Shown: one piece after another, positions 11,600 to 21,959 of the stretch
How the letters are laid out: each line of letters opens with the position of its first letter
Position numbering within the stretch: position 1 is the stretch's first letter
Assembly (NCBI GenBank): GCA_029215795.1
Contig: JARDYH010000003.1
Location: 64,612,109-64,676,108, forward strand
Length of the DNA stretch: 64,000 bases
Origin: Anniella stebbinsi
Lineage: Eukaryota; Chordata; Lepidosauria; Squamata; Anniellidae
Direction of reading: 5' to 3'
The notes under the pieces: model-generated
What the model was told of the DNA's origin: nothing
The model's database searches: none
The model's input: only the letters and a program-made list of their open reading frames with translations
Translations under genes and position numbers: made by a program

Positions 11600-12450
11600 A
11601 AGCGTAAAGTATGTGTGCGTCACTGTGATGTTCAGCTGCTGTTGAGATTCTTGTATATAAAAGATTGTAAGTAGTTGTTTATAAAATGCCATAAAGGTAG
11701 TTAAATAGACTCACAGTTATGTTGTAACTGAGTAAGTATAAGGGGGGGGAGTTCATGTGTGAGTGCTGATTGGATGGTGGTGGGGGAGTGCCTGGATTGG
11801 CTGGCTGTGTGAGAGTGGGAGGAGTTAGAGAAGAGGTCTGTGTATATATTTTTAGCTGACAGGAGCTGACAGGAGAGGGTGAGGGTGAAAGAGAGAATTA
11901 TTGTTGACTGGATTAGAGGCTAGGAAGGGCCAACGTGTTTTATTATTTTGGTGGACCTAGATTGTGGGAAAGAGTGTAGTGTAGTTTAGAGTGGGTAGAG
12001 TAAGCAGGAGAAACACAGAACGTAAGAGTTTCTATTTGAAGTGTTATGAACAGAAAGTACTGAAACCATTAAGCATTGTGCCTGTAACCAATACGCTGTT
12101 GACCTGAGGAAACCATCACACTTCTGCTACCTGAACAATCATCTTTATGTTAATAAATCTTGTTAATTATATCCAACTGGTGTGATCTTTGGAAGTGTAC
12201 CTGAGGAAGGTACTGGTGGCAGTGGATAGAAGAAGGGGGATTTGAAGGTTAGGGTGCTCGGCTGTGGAGCTGTGGGGCCTAAAAGAATAAAGGCAGGACA
12301 GGAGCAGCTGCAGTAAGCCTAAACCCTCAAACACGTCATAAGCACAGGGGGGGTTGAAGTAAGCCCTGAGTGCGAGTGGCGTGGACAGCCCTGTTGTGTA
12401 GCCCGGTGAGTGTCACGGGTGCAGGCAGGGCGTCACAGTCACATATGTCC
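11600..12450 (+). mobile_element. LTR-like block with promoter and poly(A) signals
   Basis: A TATA-like GTATATATTTTTAG at about 11840 precedes a purine-rich leader with the tandem AGCTGACAGG repeated near 11853-11872. An AATAAA signal at 12152-12157 is followed by a T/G-rich stretch. Then comes GGTACTGGTGGCAGTGGATA at about 12209, resembling the leader just inside some Gypsy-type LTR elements. This order fits a 5' LTR plus leader, with the coding part lost. Ends, target duplication and a partner LTR were not identified, so the assignment is tentative. It could also be a host 5' exon. Confidence 0.4.
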
Positions 12451-12603
12451 GGAAATGTTTACCCACTTCCAGATGAGTTAGAAACTTGACACGGTGACAC
12501 AGTGATAGGTCTGGCTGTACAATGTACCAGAAAAATCTAAAAACATGAATTTTGGGGGGTTTAAGTTTTTTTTAAAGAATTTAATAAAAGCCTAGGTTTA
12601 TGC

Positions 12604-13273
12604 CTACAACTCACAGCGTGCCTTGGGCGGAACTCACAGCATGCCTTGGGCAGGAGGCCAGACTTACTGGCCTTTGGCGGCCATTGTGAGTGCACAGGTT
12701 GGTGGCTGCTGCGTGTCTTTTACAACCCCAACTCCTAATGTTGGTCTCGAGCAGTCAACCCAATTCCACATAAAGGAAACAACTCACATAAATGGGCTGC
12801 ATCCATTTGCTGTGCCTCCTCCCACCCTCTGCGTGGTTTTAAAATGTAACTAGATACAATAGCATGACTTTGAGGGGCCAAACATGTTCAAAGGCATTCC
12901 ATCCTGATATCGCTGTTTTCTCAGAATCTGTGGGAAGCAAGTGTGTAGCCTTTGCCCTTAAGAGAGAGGGAGGAAGAGGAGGCACTCTGCGCATGGCCAG
13001 AAACAGACCCAACAAAGGAGGGGAAAAGCCCAGCCCAGCCCCAGCCCTTCAGTACAGGCTCCTGGTGAGAGCCTGTACTGGGTGAAAAGCAAAGGCCAAG
13101 GCAGTCCCAGCAGGATTGGCTGGAGCGGGGTGCATCCACTGATAGCCGCTTACCTCCCCTCATTGGTGATGCTACTCCTCAATGCTCTATCGAGGAACAG
13201 CATCAGCAACAAGAGGATGTCTCAAAGGATGCATGCACTTGCGAGCTGCCAAAGGCATGCTGGGAGGTGTAGT
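12604..13273. mobile_element. Element with ZNF143/THAP11-like inverted ends
   Basis: The left end is CTACAACTCACAGCGTGCC, followed by a second copy of the inner part at 12631-12651. The right end, on the minus strand, reads ACTACACCTCCCAGCATGCC (complement of about 13253-13273). The two ends are therefore inverted repeats about 25 bp long. The GC-rich interior contains a hairpin, GTACAGGCTC facing GAGCCTGTAC, at about 13052-13079. No transposase motif is visible. Superfamily unknown, since no clear target duplication was found. Confidence 0.55.
13248..13273 (-). promoter_or_regulatory. ZNF143/THAP11 (SBS)-type motif
   Basis: The minus-strand sequence ACTACACCTCCCAGCATGCC matches the known SBS pattern ACTACAnnTCCCAGnnTGC bound by ZNF143 and THAP11 at vertebrate promoters. 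It lies in the terminal repeat of a candidate mobile element. Binding is not shown by sequence alone. Confidence 0.5.
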
Positions 13274-13492
13274 ACTGGCATGTAAAGTGGCTGATTTAAA
13301 ATAAAGTATGGGTGAGCAAACCCTGACCTCTCACTAACTGTCTTTGTTCTACTACCTGTCTTTCTCCAACTGCCAACTAACCCTGCCCACCATTGCATTC
13401 TAGCCTCAGCTATATCAGTCAATCCTCCATTCACTTTTCTTTCTCAATGGTATAGTCAGGCTGGCTCACTGGGCCAGCCCTCCCTCCCCCCA

Positions 13493-14258
13493 CTTGTGCT
13501 CCTTACCTGCTGCCATTCCCCAATGCCTCTGCTGGCCTCCGCTGTTTCCAGACTACAGAGAACTAGGCCACAAAGCCTAATTCTCAGTAGTCTGGAAGCC
13601 GTGGAGGCAGCGGGGGATGGCAGCAGGTAAGGAGAGTGAATGGGGGGGAGGGAGGGATCCCCACTTACCTGCTGCTGTCCCCCTCTGCCTCTGCTGGCCT
13701 CCGCTGCTTCTGGACTACTGAGAACTAGGCTTTGCAGCCTTGTTCTCAGTAATTAGAAGCAGTGGAGGTCAGCAGAGGCAGCAGGAAAGGCCGCAGGTAA
13801 GGGGCGTGAGTGGGGGGAGGGAGGAGTTCCCACTTACCTGCTGCCGTCCCCCGCTGCCACCCGCTGCTGTCTTCTGCTTCTGGACTACTGAGAATTAGGC
13901 TTTGCAGCCTAGTTCTCAGTAGAGTGATGACATGCCGGGTGATGTCATCACCCGGCACGTCATCGCTCTAGTGTTAACTAGGCTGCAAAGCCTAGTTCTC
14001 AGTAGTCTGGAAGCAGCGAAGGGCAGCGGATGGCAGCGGGAAAGGCCGTTGGTAAGGAACGTGAGTGGGGGGGAGGGAGGGCCGGCCCTAAACTGTCGAT
14101 CCGAAAATCCGATATATCTAATAGTTATTGGTCATATGGATTTTGGATCCGATCAGATAGGGCCTCCTTAGAAAATTACCGTTATTGTTAATCGGATGTC
14201 CGATAACGCCATTATCGGATCATTATCAGACATTGGAACAATAAGATACACATCCCTA
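13493..14258. mobile_element. Three tandem GC-rich hairpins with a hAT-like right end
   Basis: Three successive inverted repeats occupy about 13493-13647, 13661-13805 and 13829-14073. Each arm holds TTACCTGCTGCC or its complement, then CCTCCGCTG, then a stem based on ACTGAGAACTAGGC with GCCTAGTTCTCAGT opposite. The third has an extra central hairpin built on GATGACATGCCGGGTGATGTC. To the right is an AT-richer part with ATCCGATA-type repeats, ending in GATACACATCCCTA at 14258, the same terminus as other hAT-like elements here. Just outside, ATACAAAT is consistent with one side of a target duplication. No left end was found. No protein. Confidence 0.65.
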
Positions 14259-14345
14259 ATACAAATGACACCTGCTGAAATTCCCTTTTCTATACAACTT
14301 TTAAAGAGACAGGAGCCCTGTCCTCCTTTCCATATGGTCATCCTA
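14259..14345. mobile_element. Right half of a hAT-type MITE
   Basis: Contains GACACCTGCTGAAATTCCC and ends CATATGGTCATCCTA, the right arm of the family at 8185-8428 and 60961-61280. The left half is missing; it would lie where the GC-rich element was inserted. That suggests the GC-rich element landed in this MITE and the far side was later deleted. Confidence 0.7.
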
Positions 14346-14654
14346 CAGCAGAACCAGGAAGACCACTGTTGCTCAGGCAAAATCTCATGACAAACAGGAA
14401 GCCTTTTCTTGTCTAAGAGGGCCCAATGGCCAGCCTGGATGGGTGACCATTCTGAAATGTCAAAAGTTGCATTTGGGGGCCTGTCCTGATGGGGTTCCAG
14501 TCTCAGTATACTATATGTAGGCACCTTTCTCCCAAAGATTCCCACATACTACAGGAAACCAGCAGGTTAGACTGCTCAAACCATCCTGGTCCCACTCTTT
14601 AAGCCACTTGAGAGTGTCAGATGACACAATAAGCCACAATGTTTTGAATAAACA

Positions 14655-15112
14655 CTTCTTCCCATATGTACCTGTCAGGATCCTAAGATCATTTTCAGGG
14701 GCGCTTCTCTGTGAGCCCCTGCCAAAGGAAGTGAGGCAAGTGGCTACCAGGAGGAGGGCCTTCTCTGCTGTGGCACCCTGGCTGTGGAATGAGCTCCTCT
14801 AGTGATGTTCGCCTGGCACCTACATTATACTCTTTTAGACACCAGGTGAAGACCTTTTTATTTTCCAAGTATTTTGACATTTTACCATCTTAGTCTTTTA
14901 ACTTTGCTGTTTTAAATCTGTATTTAAATCTGTATTTTAAATCTCTGTTTTGCTGCTCGGTTTTATTCTGATTGTGTTTTTATATTGTGGTTTAAGTTTT
15001 ATACTTTAAATTGTACTTTGTGATTTTAATTTTTGTGAACTGCCCAGAATGCTTCAGCTATTGGGCAGTAGAGAAAAGCAAGCAAGCAAGCAAGCAATAA
15101 ATAAACAAATAA
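14655..15112 (+). mobile_element. L2-like LINE 3' end
   Basis: An open frame to 14802 gives the C-terminal block EVRQVATRRRAFSAVAPWLW, shared with the other L2-like copies (compare 63580-63680). It is followed by a T-rich 3' untranslated region, then GAACTGCCCAGAATGCTTCAGCTATTGGGCAG-type sequence (shown here in part), and a tail of AAGC and AAATA repeats at 15076-15112. 5'-truncated, inactive. Confidence 0.8.
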
Positions 15113-15124
15113 AACCTCACTGCA

Positions 15125-15265
15125 GTCCATAGCTTATCTGGGTGGCTTATTTTGGCTAATTTATTTTGGTTGGGAAAAACTACTCACAGATGACATGATA
15201 AACCATCATGGCTTATTCAGAAAAATAAGTCATCATGGCTTATTGTGAACTTGTGAACCCCGTCC
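15125..15265. repeat. Decayed TIR element relic
   Basis: Contains CATCATGGCTTATT twice and CAGATGACATGATAAACC, the vocabulary of the family at 10436 and 16582. Ends cannot be fixed. Confidence 0.35.
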
Positions 15266-16581
15266 TACCCTCAGCTGCCTTCCCTCATAGTAATGTCCTC
15301 TCTTTTTTCTTTGTATTCCCACCATGAATAAGCAATTTATAAAAATATATAAAAGAATAAACACAAGCCTTTTCCTCTAATATATATGGTCAAAATGTCT
15401 CACGCCATAACTACAGATAGTGCTAAAATGTATTTGCGGCACACTTAAAATGGAGCTATAGTGGTGCAGCGTGTGCTGTTCTGTTAGAACTCAAACCGGG
15501 ATTTTGCCTTCTTGGCAGTTGACAGTTCCATCATTTCACATAACATACTTATAACAAGAGTGCTTTAATGTATATCATTCAGCATGCAATTGTCCAATGA
15601 AGACAGATGGATTGGAGCTACTCTGTGAAGTCAGCTTATATTCATTTTACTTATAATTAAAACCAGTGTGTTATTTATTTTCTGGGCTTAAAGTGGATTA
15701 AACGTTCCAGTGGCTTCCACAAAAGCTGAGGACAATTTTTAAAGCCATGTATTAAGTGAGATGACAGAAGAAGAAATGGGTCATGCTTCTTGGAACTGCT
15801 TTATGCACTGAGAATAAAAATGTTGGAACAGATTTATCAGTGGACTGGCTGCTGAGTGTAGCAATGGCCCTGGAAGCTTTTTCACTTTCAGTCAATGCTG
15901 AGCAGAGTATGTGGCTCCCAGTGCTACAATGTAATAGATTTCAATGTTCTAACAGCCTTTAGCTTGATGATATGGTCCCAAATTAGAGTCTGGATGAGAT
16001 CTTTCATGCTTCATGTCAAGGAGAAAGAACCACAGTGAAACACCCAAGCAAATGTCATCTGCTCTGCACAATCAGTTTGAAAGCAAACAAAAGCTCAAGC
16101 TTAGGTAGAGAAATGACAAGCTTCAAATATTTGACCACTTTGAAGAAAGCCAGCTAAAGAACAATTGGAAAAGGTAGTACAATGTGCTTTCCTTGACTAC
16201 CAATAGTAAGGTGTCCACAGAGTCTGCATTCATTTGGGGATGACTTGATGAACATTAAATGGGGTTGAATGAGCTACACCTCCTCCCACTGTATGCAGTT
16301 ACTGCCACTGTAGTTACTAAGGGGGGTGACTTTAGATAAGTGTCAATGCAAATGTAGGTATACCTCTACAGTGCTACCTCAACTATTGTTGTGTGAGGAT
16401 GTTCCAGAAAGTACAGCATCAATAGGCTGTACAGCTCAAAAGTTGGGTTCTTGAGTAATGAACAGTTCCCAAGTTGTGTATGCATAATAGTGAATCTGAG
16501 CAACTTGCAATCTATCAAGCCAAATAACTAGTTGTAGTCTCATAAACTCTTTTGTAAGAAAATCACCTTGTATGAAATAAT
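15266..16581. other. No gene recognised
   Basis: AT-rich DNA without long open frames or recognisable repeats. This is one of the longest stretches with no visible transposon signature, so it is a candidate for unique or conserved non-coding sequence, which only an alignment could show. Confidence 0.4.
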
Positions 16582-16985
16582 GACTGGGTTCAGATGACAC
16601 ACCATGGCTTATTGTGGGTTATGATGAGCTGCAGTACCCATGGGCACCAGGTTGCATATGCAAACCCTACTTAGGGATTGGTGTGGGTTATGTGAGTGTT
16701 AAACTGCTATTCAAGAGTCTATATTATGCTCTTTATTTAGCTCATGATAAGCTGAGCTAAATAAATAAATGTGTCATGAAATCTGAGTGTGGATTATGTG
16801 GGTTAAACAACCCATGGTCTGTTATAGGGTTATGCGAGGGTTATGCCAACAATTGCTGGGTTTACAGGATATGACAACCCCTAAGTGGAGGTTGCATATT
16901 CAAAATGGTGCCCCCCACATGTGCTGTAGTCTCACCATGGGTTAAATAACCCATGGTAGGCAGTGATGTCATGTGAATAGCCCCA
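16582..16985. mobile_element. TIR DNA element, CCATGG-type
   Basis: The left end GGGTTCAGATGACACACCATG and the right end (complement of CATGGTAGGCAGTGATGTCA, then TGTGAATAGCCCC) form terminal inverted repeats. Inside are GGTTATGCGAGGGTTATGCC and a TTTAGCTCATGATAAGCTGAGCTAAA palindrome (positions about 16736-16764). No coding region. Relatives at 3826, 7676 and 10436. Confidence 0.6.
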
Positions 16986-17044
16986 ATGTTTGAACACATT
17001 ATTTGAATAGAAAATAAACAGTGAAAACGTTTTCAAGATATCTT

Positions 17045-17215
17045 AGTGGCTGCATTCAGGCAGTAAGCCAAACCATGATTTGGAGTTGTATCTAACCTAT
17101 ATCAGTTGATAACCTGGGGTTTGGAAGGCTCTGCCAAACCAGGTTATCAGTTTATAGCATGTTTGCAAATCAGAGTTTGTGCTAATTGCGGTTTGCCCTT
17201 ATGCCGCAAAGATAA
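17045..17215. repeat. Inverted-repeat relic
   Basis: AACCTGGGGTTTGG is followed by CCAAACCAGGTTATC, giving a short hairpin at about 17110-17150. The flanks (CTGCATTCAGGCAGTAAGCC on the left) look like the 'ttcagg' ends of the neighbouring TIR family. Weakly supported. Confidence 0.35.
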
Positions 17216-17639
17216 TATTTATTTAGGGCTTATTCTTTTACTTATCGAGTTTTAATAAAAGTTTGTAATTTCACATTTGAGTATTTGAGGAGCATTTGAG
17301 GAACTCTTAGGTAATAGAAAGGAGGCTTTAAGAAGGTATTGGCTGAGATGCTAGAGCTTATATTCTTACTTTTATGTAGAATCATTCATTCCCTTGCAGA
17401 GAGATGTGTCACTTCAAATATGAAAAAAGACAGCTTCACAACTGATTAGTCTCACAATGCCTTTCAATAAAGAATGAAGTGAATTCCCTTCAATGCTTCT
17501 TAAAATGACTGCTTGAGGCAACTTCTCTTTTAGCTCACCTGAAACACATTGGGAACCTGTACAACTGTTTTTCTTTGTAAGGGCCTTTTTTTAATGGCTG
17601 GTTTTAATCCTCTATTGTCTGCAGAAATATCAGTTCCTT

Positions 17640-18298
17640 TGTTGCGAGGTGTAGGGTGCAAATAAAGAGCCGAGACAAGAAAGTTGGTTATAAAACGGGC
17701 CACTTTTATTCAAGATCTGCAGAAGGGGGTAAAACCTATGTGGGCATCCTCTCTTGGCCTCTTCCAGGCCAAATCTTAGGAATGGGTGAACGATTCTCTG
17801 ACCTCAAGGTGGCAGCATACGTTCGCCACCCCTTGGTCTTCCCCCATATGGGGTTGGGAGGCCTTCCTTTGTCACAACACCCGTGCCGCAGGGCTCCGAA
17901 TGTGTGAGTAGAGTTGGCCTCAAAGGTAAACCTTATTCCCATGATCTGGTGCCGCGGGACTCCCAGATGTGGGCCTCAGGAATTACCCTTTACCTCAACG
18001 GTTCCTGAGAATGTTCACCATTTGAAAAAGCCCCTAAGGATGCCCGCACTTACTGCCAAATTAAAGTGACTGAATTAATACAAATCCACCTATTTAATAC
18101 TCCCCAGCTGTCTTACAGTATGAAGTAGGCGAAAAAACTCCTAACCAAATTAGGATAAGAGTAAAGAATTCCTACTTGGCCTCCTAATGACGACTGGCTA
18201 GCCCATACTGCCTACAGGGAGGGGAGGGAGGGAGCTGCACAGGGAAGAAGAGGGCGGGCAGGACCATTAGCCGGTCCTGCCCGCTAACGGTCCTGCCA
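17640..18298 (-). mobile_element. LTR-like fragment (3' portion), minus strand
   Basis: On the minus strand the sequence includes TTTTTTCGCCTACTTCATAC, an AATAAA signal (complement of 17705-17710), a downstream T/G-rich region with TTGTCTCGGCTCTTTATTTG, and a terminus at ACCTCGCAACA. The same order is found at about 35880-36701 and, for the upstream half, at 21313-21856. Terminal TGTTG/CAACA and the late poly(A) signal are what an LTR would show. No gag, pol or env remnant flanks it, so a solo or fragmentary LTR is likely. Whether it is an endogenous retrovirus or a Gypsy-type LTR cannot be told. Confidence 0.55.
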
Positions 18299-18324
18299 TA
18301 CATGTGCTATACAGATGTGCCAAA

Positions 18325-18500
18325 TTTGAGATCGATCTCTCCAACTCTTGATTTTATATGAATTTATTAATGATCGTTTCAGTTCTGACAGATCAGAATG
18401 ACAGCTCTCCACGCGTGTTCATTCAGACCTGTCAGAACGGAAACGATCTTTAAAAAATTCATATAAAATCGAGAGTTGGAGTGATCGATCTCAAATTTCA
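18325..18500. repeat. Inverted repeat of about 75-bp arms
   Basis: AAATTTGAGATCGATCTCTC at about 18331 faces GATCGATCTCAAATTT at about 18481, and the arms continue with CAACTCTTGATTTTATATGA versus its near-complement. The loop (about 18390-18430) holds CACGCGTG. It lies next to, and probably is part of, a hAT-like element of the TAGGG type. Confidence 0.65.
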
Positions 18501-18600
18501 TACACATACTTAGGCATACCCCATAAGCACTGTGACCAAGTTTCAAGCCTCTAACTTTTAAAACACAGAAGTTATAGGCATTTTACTTCTTTAAAAATAG

Positions 18601-18741
18601 GGCTGCAAAAAATATCATTTTTTCATGATAATTATCGTGAAGACAATATGTTCACCTACGATATGGATGAAGACGATAATTTTTTTGGTCCGAAATGACG
18701 ATAACGATAAACGATGATTTTTTTTTGCATGCACACCCCTA
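18601..18741. mobile_element. Short hAT-like MITE with 8-bp direct repeats
   Basis: Ends in GCATGCACACCCCTA, complementary in type to TAGGGGTGTGCATGC. The left edge reads GGGCTGCAAAAAATATC. AAAAATAG occurs at both 18593-18600 and 18742-18749, an 8-bp direct repeat that fits a hAT target duplication, although the left terminus overlaps it by three bases. The interior has alternating CGATAAT/ATTATCG blocks. No protein. Confidence 0.6.
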
Positions 18742-18749
18742 AAAAATAG

Positions 18750-19853
18750 TAGAATGCAGATACGACAGACCTGATACAGATATGATATGGATATTTATTC
18801 AGTACAATGGAGGGGAAATTTTAAAGGTTCAGGATGCAGGATAGATATTAGTTCTGGAGATGTTTTATAAATACACAGTAATTTAAAACAATAGACTGAT
18901 CTAGAAGAAGGTTATGTAAATGTCTGTCCATAATCATGTTGCACTGCAAATGTGAGCCAAGGCTGCTGTCAAAGGCGGATGAGCATTGTCAAAAGGTATT
19001 CAAGGAGAGGTCATGATATTCCATTAAGTGCATATAAGACTTAAAGCTGACGAATACTAATTACTAGTGATAAGAAACAATGTGGTTAAGTTGTGAGAGA
19101 CTACATTTAGTTTAAGTATTATGTTAAGAATCCTAATGGCAGGAATACTTAAGCAATAAAATGGGGGGGGATTCTGAAAGAAGAGGTGGCATTGCTTGTA
19201 TTTTAAAGAAAAAGAAGCTGAAGAAAGAACATTGCAAGCAAGCTCGAGAGAAAATGAATCTTGAGAAATGGGTTTAATGAAATCTGATTTTGCTACGGTC
19301 TAGGAACTAGCTGCAAGGGCAAGACAGTGCATATATTTCAGACAAATAATGCAATGAAATCAATGGAGGTTTATTGAGCTGAGAGTAAAATGCTGAATTA
19401 GTATGGTCTAAAATATGAGTACTATGGGTTGAATTCAATGCTAAACATTAATTTCAATGGATCTGCCCTAAGTAGGACTAACTTTGGATACAGTCATACT
19501 GCCCAACTTTGCTGGCACCTCAGTGGACAATAAAGGGAATTTCCAGGTGGACTGGGACAATGAACTCTACAAAGATTGTTCTATAGGCTACATATGGGCA
19601 ACCTGCATGTGGCCGCCAGATGACTTCCATGCAGCTTGTGGTCCAGTCCCCAACTTATTCAGTTCCCAACCTCCACCCCCACTACTATTGAGCTGGTTAG
19701 CACTGAAAATAGCCAAAGAGCACATCCGATTTGTGCATTACTCAGCTCTTCTTAGCACCAATTAGCTGGGTGGTGGGGAGGGGAGAGGCACAATATGATC
19801 TCTGTATACCTAATGGGGATGAGGGAAAGGTGAGTGTAGGACAGGGAGTGTAT
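18750..19853. other. No gene recognised
   Basis: AT-rich DNA. A 93-codon frame at 19484-19765 has no family motif. Nothing else can be assigned. Confidence 0.4.
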
Positions 19854-20078
19854 GGCTGAATTCGGACAACATGATAGTCAATGGTGGGGTAATAATCAAC
19901 TTTACAGTTGTTCATCTAAGGGGTACTCCCCACACAACATGGTAATAAATAATCAACTGTGGTGAGGATTAGGATCAGCGCTGAGTTGACTATGGCAGCA
20001 TTCGGACGACACGATAGTCAATACAACTGACAATTGTCCCCCCCCCCCAGTTGCTTATTGTGTCGTCCGAATTCAGCC
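19854..20078. mobile_element. 225-bp TIR MITE, copy 1
   Basis: Starts GGCTGAATTCGGACAACATG and ends GTCGTCCGAATTCAGCC. The interior is the reverse complement of the 226-bp element at 28476-28701. A C run at 20038-20048 lies near the right arm. Flanking triplets TAT and TCT are not identical, so this copy shows no clean target duplication, but copy 2 does. Confidence 0.8.
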
Positions 20079-21312
20079 TCTGTGTGTGACTGTGTGAGAC
20101 TGAATGTAGGCTGAAAGGCAAGGCCATTATTGTGTCATTTAAGACAATCCCTTTCCTCAGGATTCTCTGCAAGTTTTTATTCAGTAAAAAAAAAAAAAAA
20201 AAACGACCAAAAGAGCTCTAAAATTGAATTTTGTATCCAGCTAGTGGAATACTATGCAAAATCTGAAAAAAACAAGATTTATTTCATGCATCTTATACAC
20301 TTTTGCACAGTCTGTTCAATGGTATTCTTTCCCATAATGCTCCCACAAATTATTCTGATCTTTTCCATCATCTTCAGCCTTCTGGTACCCAAACTGAGTG
20401 CAAAAGTAACACCAGCTGGGTGACATCAAATGGATACAAAACTGACACCAACTAGGTTCAAAATGTTGCTTTATGGCTGTTTGTTTAAATTTGTTCTAGA
20501 GGGAAAAGCTGCAAAATAATAATAATAATTGTGGGAAATTTTTAACCCAAGAATCAGGACATTGCCTAGAACAACATCCACCCAACCCAGATTATGTAGT
20601 CCATGGAAGGTTGCAATGAAATTTTCCAAATACTTTCTTTCGAGTTTTCCTCATGGTTTTTGGGTAAATATCTGGTTGATTGGCTCTCTTTGCATAACCT
20701 GTGAAATACATTGGGGTCAGAGTGTGTACACTGGGCAGTCTGCTTCAATTAATGATTAAATGCTGAGTCATATATTGCTTGCTCCATTGTGTGGGAATCT
20801 GTCACTTCACCCTGAACTATGTGGGATAAGTTATTATGCAGCCTTAGGCTCCTGTCTGCTGAATGAATTGAACAATGGTATTTGTGTGTGTGGGGGGGTG
20901 CATGCAAGTGTGTGTGTGTAGCAAATGATTGAAAATGGTGGAAAAATACCATATACATTCTTAATGAAAAATTAATTGGTGATTGTGACGAGTTAGAAAT
21001 GGAAGTTGAATATGAAAATCCATTCCTAGCTATGGATGGTCAATATGTATTACTTTTTTGTTTTTCTATACCATTTATACAAAATGTGAATCATGCTAAA
21101 GAACTCATGAATCATCAGCAATTAGGAATGAGCATGATATTAAACAGATCCCTTAGCATAGCAATGGGCACATGACTGTGCCAATTCCCCCCCCCCCCCA
21201 AACTGGCTAGGAATTAGTTCCAGTGGGTAGACTTCATCCTGCAGGAAACAACTGCATGTTTTCATTCCTACTTTTTTTCCGCATTAGCCATTGTAAGGTT
21301 TTTAGAACTGGG
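20079..21312. other. No gene recognised; simple repeats
   Basis: Includes an A run at 20187-20203, a TG-rich tract at 20880-20920 and a C run at 21187-21199. No protein motif or transposon end is recognisable. Confidence 0.4.
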
Positions 21313-21856
21313 GCCGCACAACCCTCAGTGTAAGGCCACGGGCATCACCTGTCACCGAAATGGTTCCACAGAATGCTCACCATCCCTTTCCACTAATTGT
21401 GCCCACCCTAACAGCCTAACAATGTGACCAAATCAATCCCTTTACGAATTATTCATTCCTAAGACACTCTCTCCCTGACTTACAGTATGAAGTAGGCAAA
21501 AAAACCTCATAGCCCAGGCCAATCAAACTATGGGTCAAATATTCCTACTTGACCCCAAATGGGCAACCAGCAAAGACCATACTGCATACAAGGAGGGAGG
21601 GAGGGAGCCGCAAAACCAGAAGGTTCTTGGGGCTGGGCGTGGCAGCCTAATAAAGGCTTTTCTGCCCCACCCTCACTGATGGCACCACACTGCTGCCTGC
21701 CAATGGGGACAGGGCATGTCTCACTTCTCCCCCCGCCCTCAACTGCCTCCCCGTGGCCACATGCACGGGACACGGGGGAAGGGCATTTAATACAGCAAAC
21801 ACATATATACTTTAATACAGATGCAACAGGGCAAGCACTGTGATTTTGTCACAACA
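21313..21856 (-). mobile_element. LTR-like fragment (5' portion), minus strand
   Basis: Read on the minus strand it starts TGTTGTGACAAAATCACAG (from 21856), a TG-type LTR start. It continues through GGCCACGGGGAGGCAGTTGA, a CTCCCTCCCTCCCTCC run and ATTGGCCTGGGCTATGAGG to TTGCCTACTTCATACTG. These blocks occur in the same order at about 35900-36230. The downstream part with the poly(A) signal, present in the other copies, is missing. Confidence 0.55.
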
Positions 21857-21959
21857 CTCTTTTGAAAACCCTGAGATTTGATGTAGCTTTGATTAGATTA
21901 GAAATGGCAGAGGAAAATTTCCTATTTGGATGTTTGCTCCCAGATGGAGGCAGTAGGGG

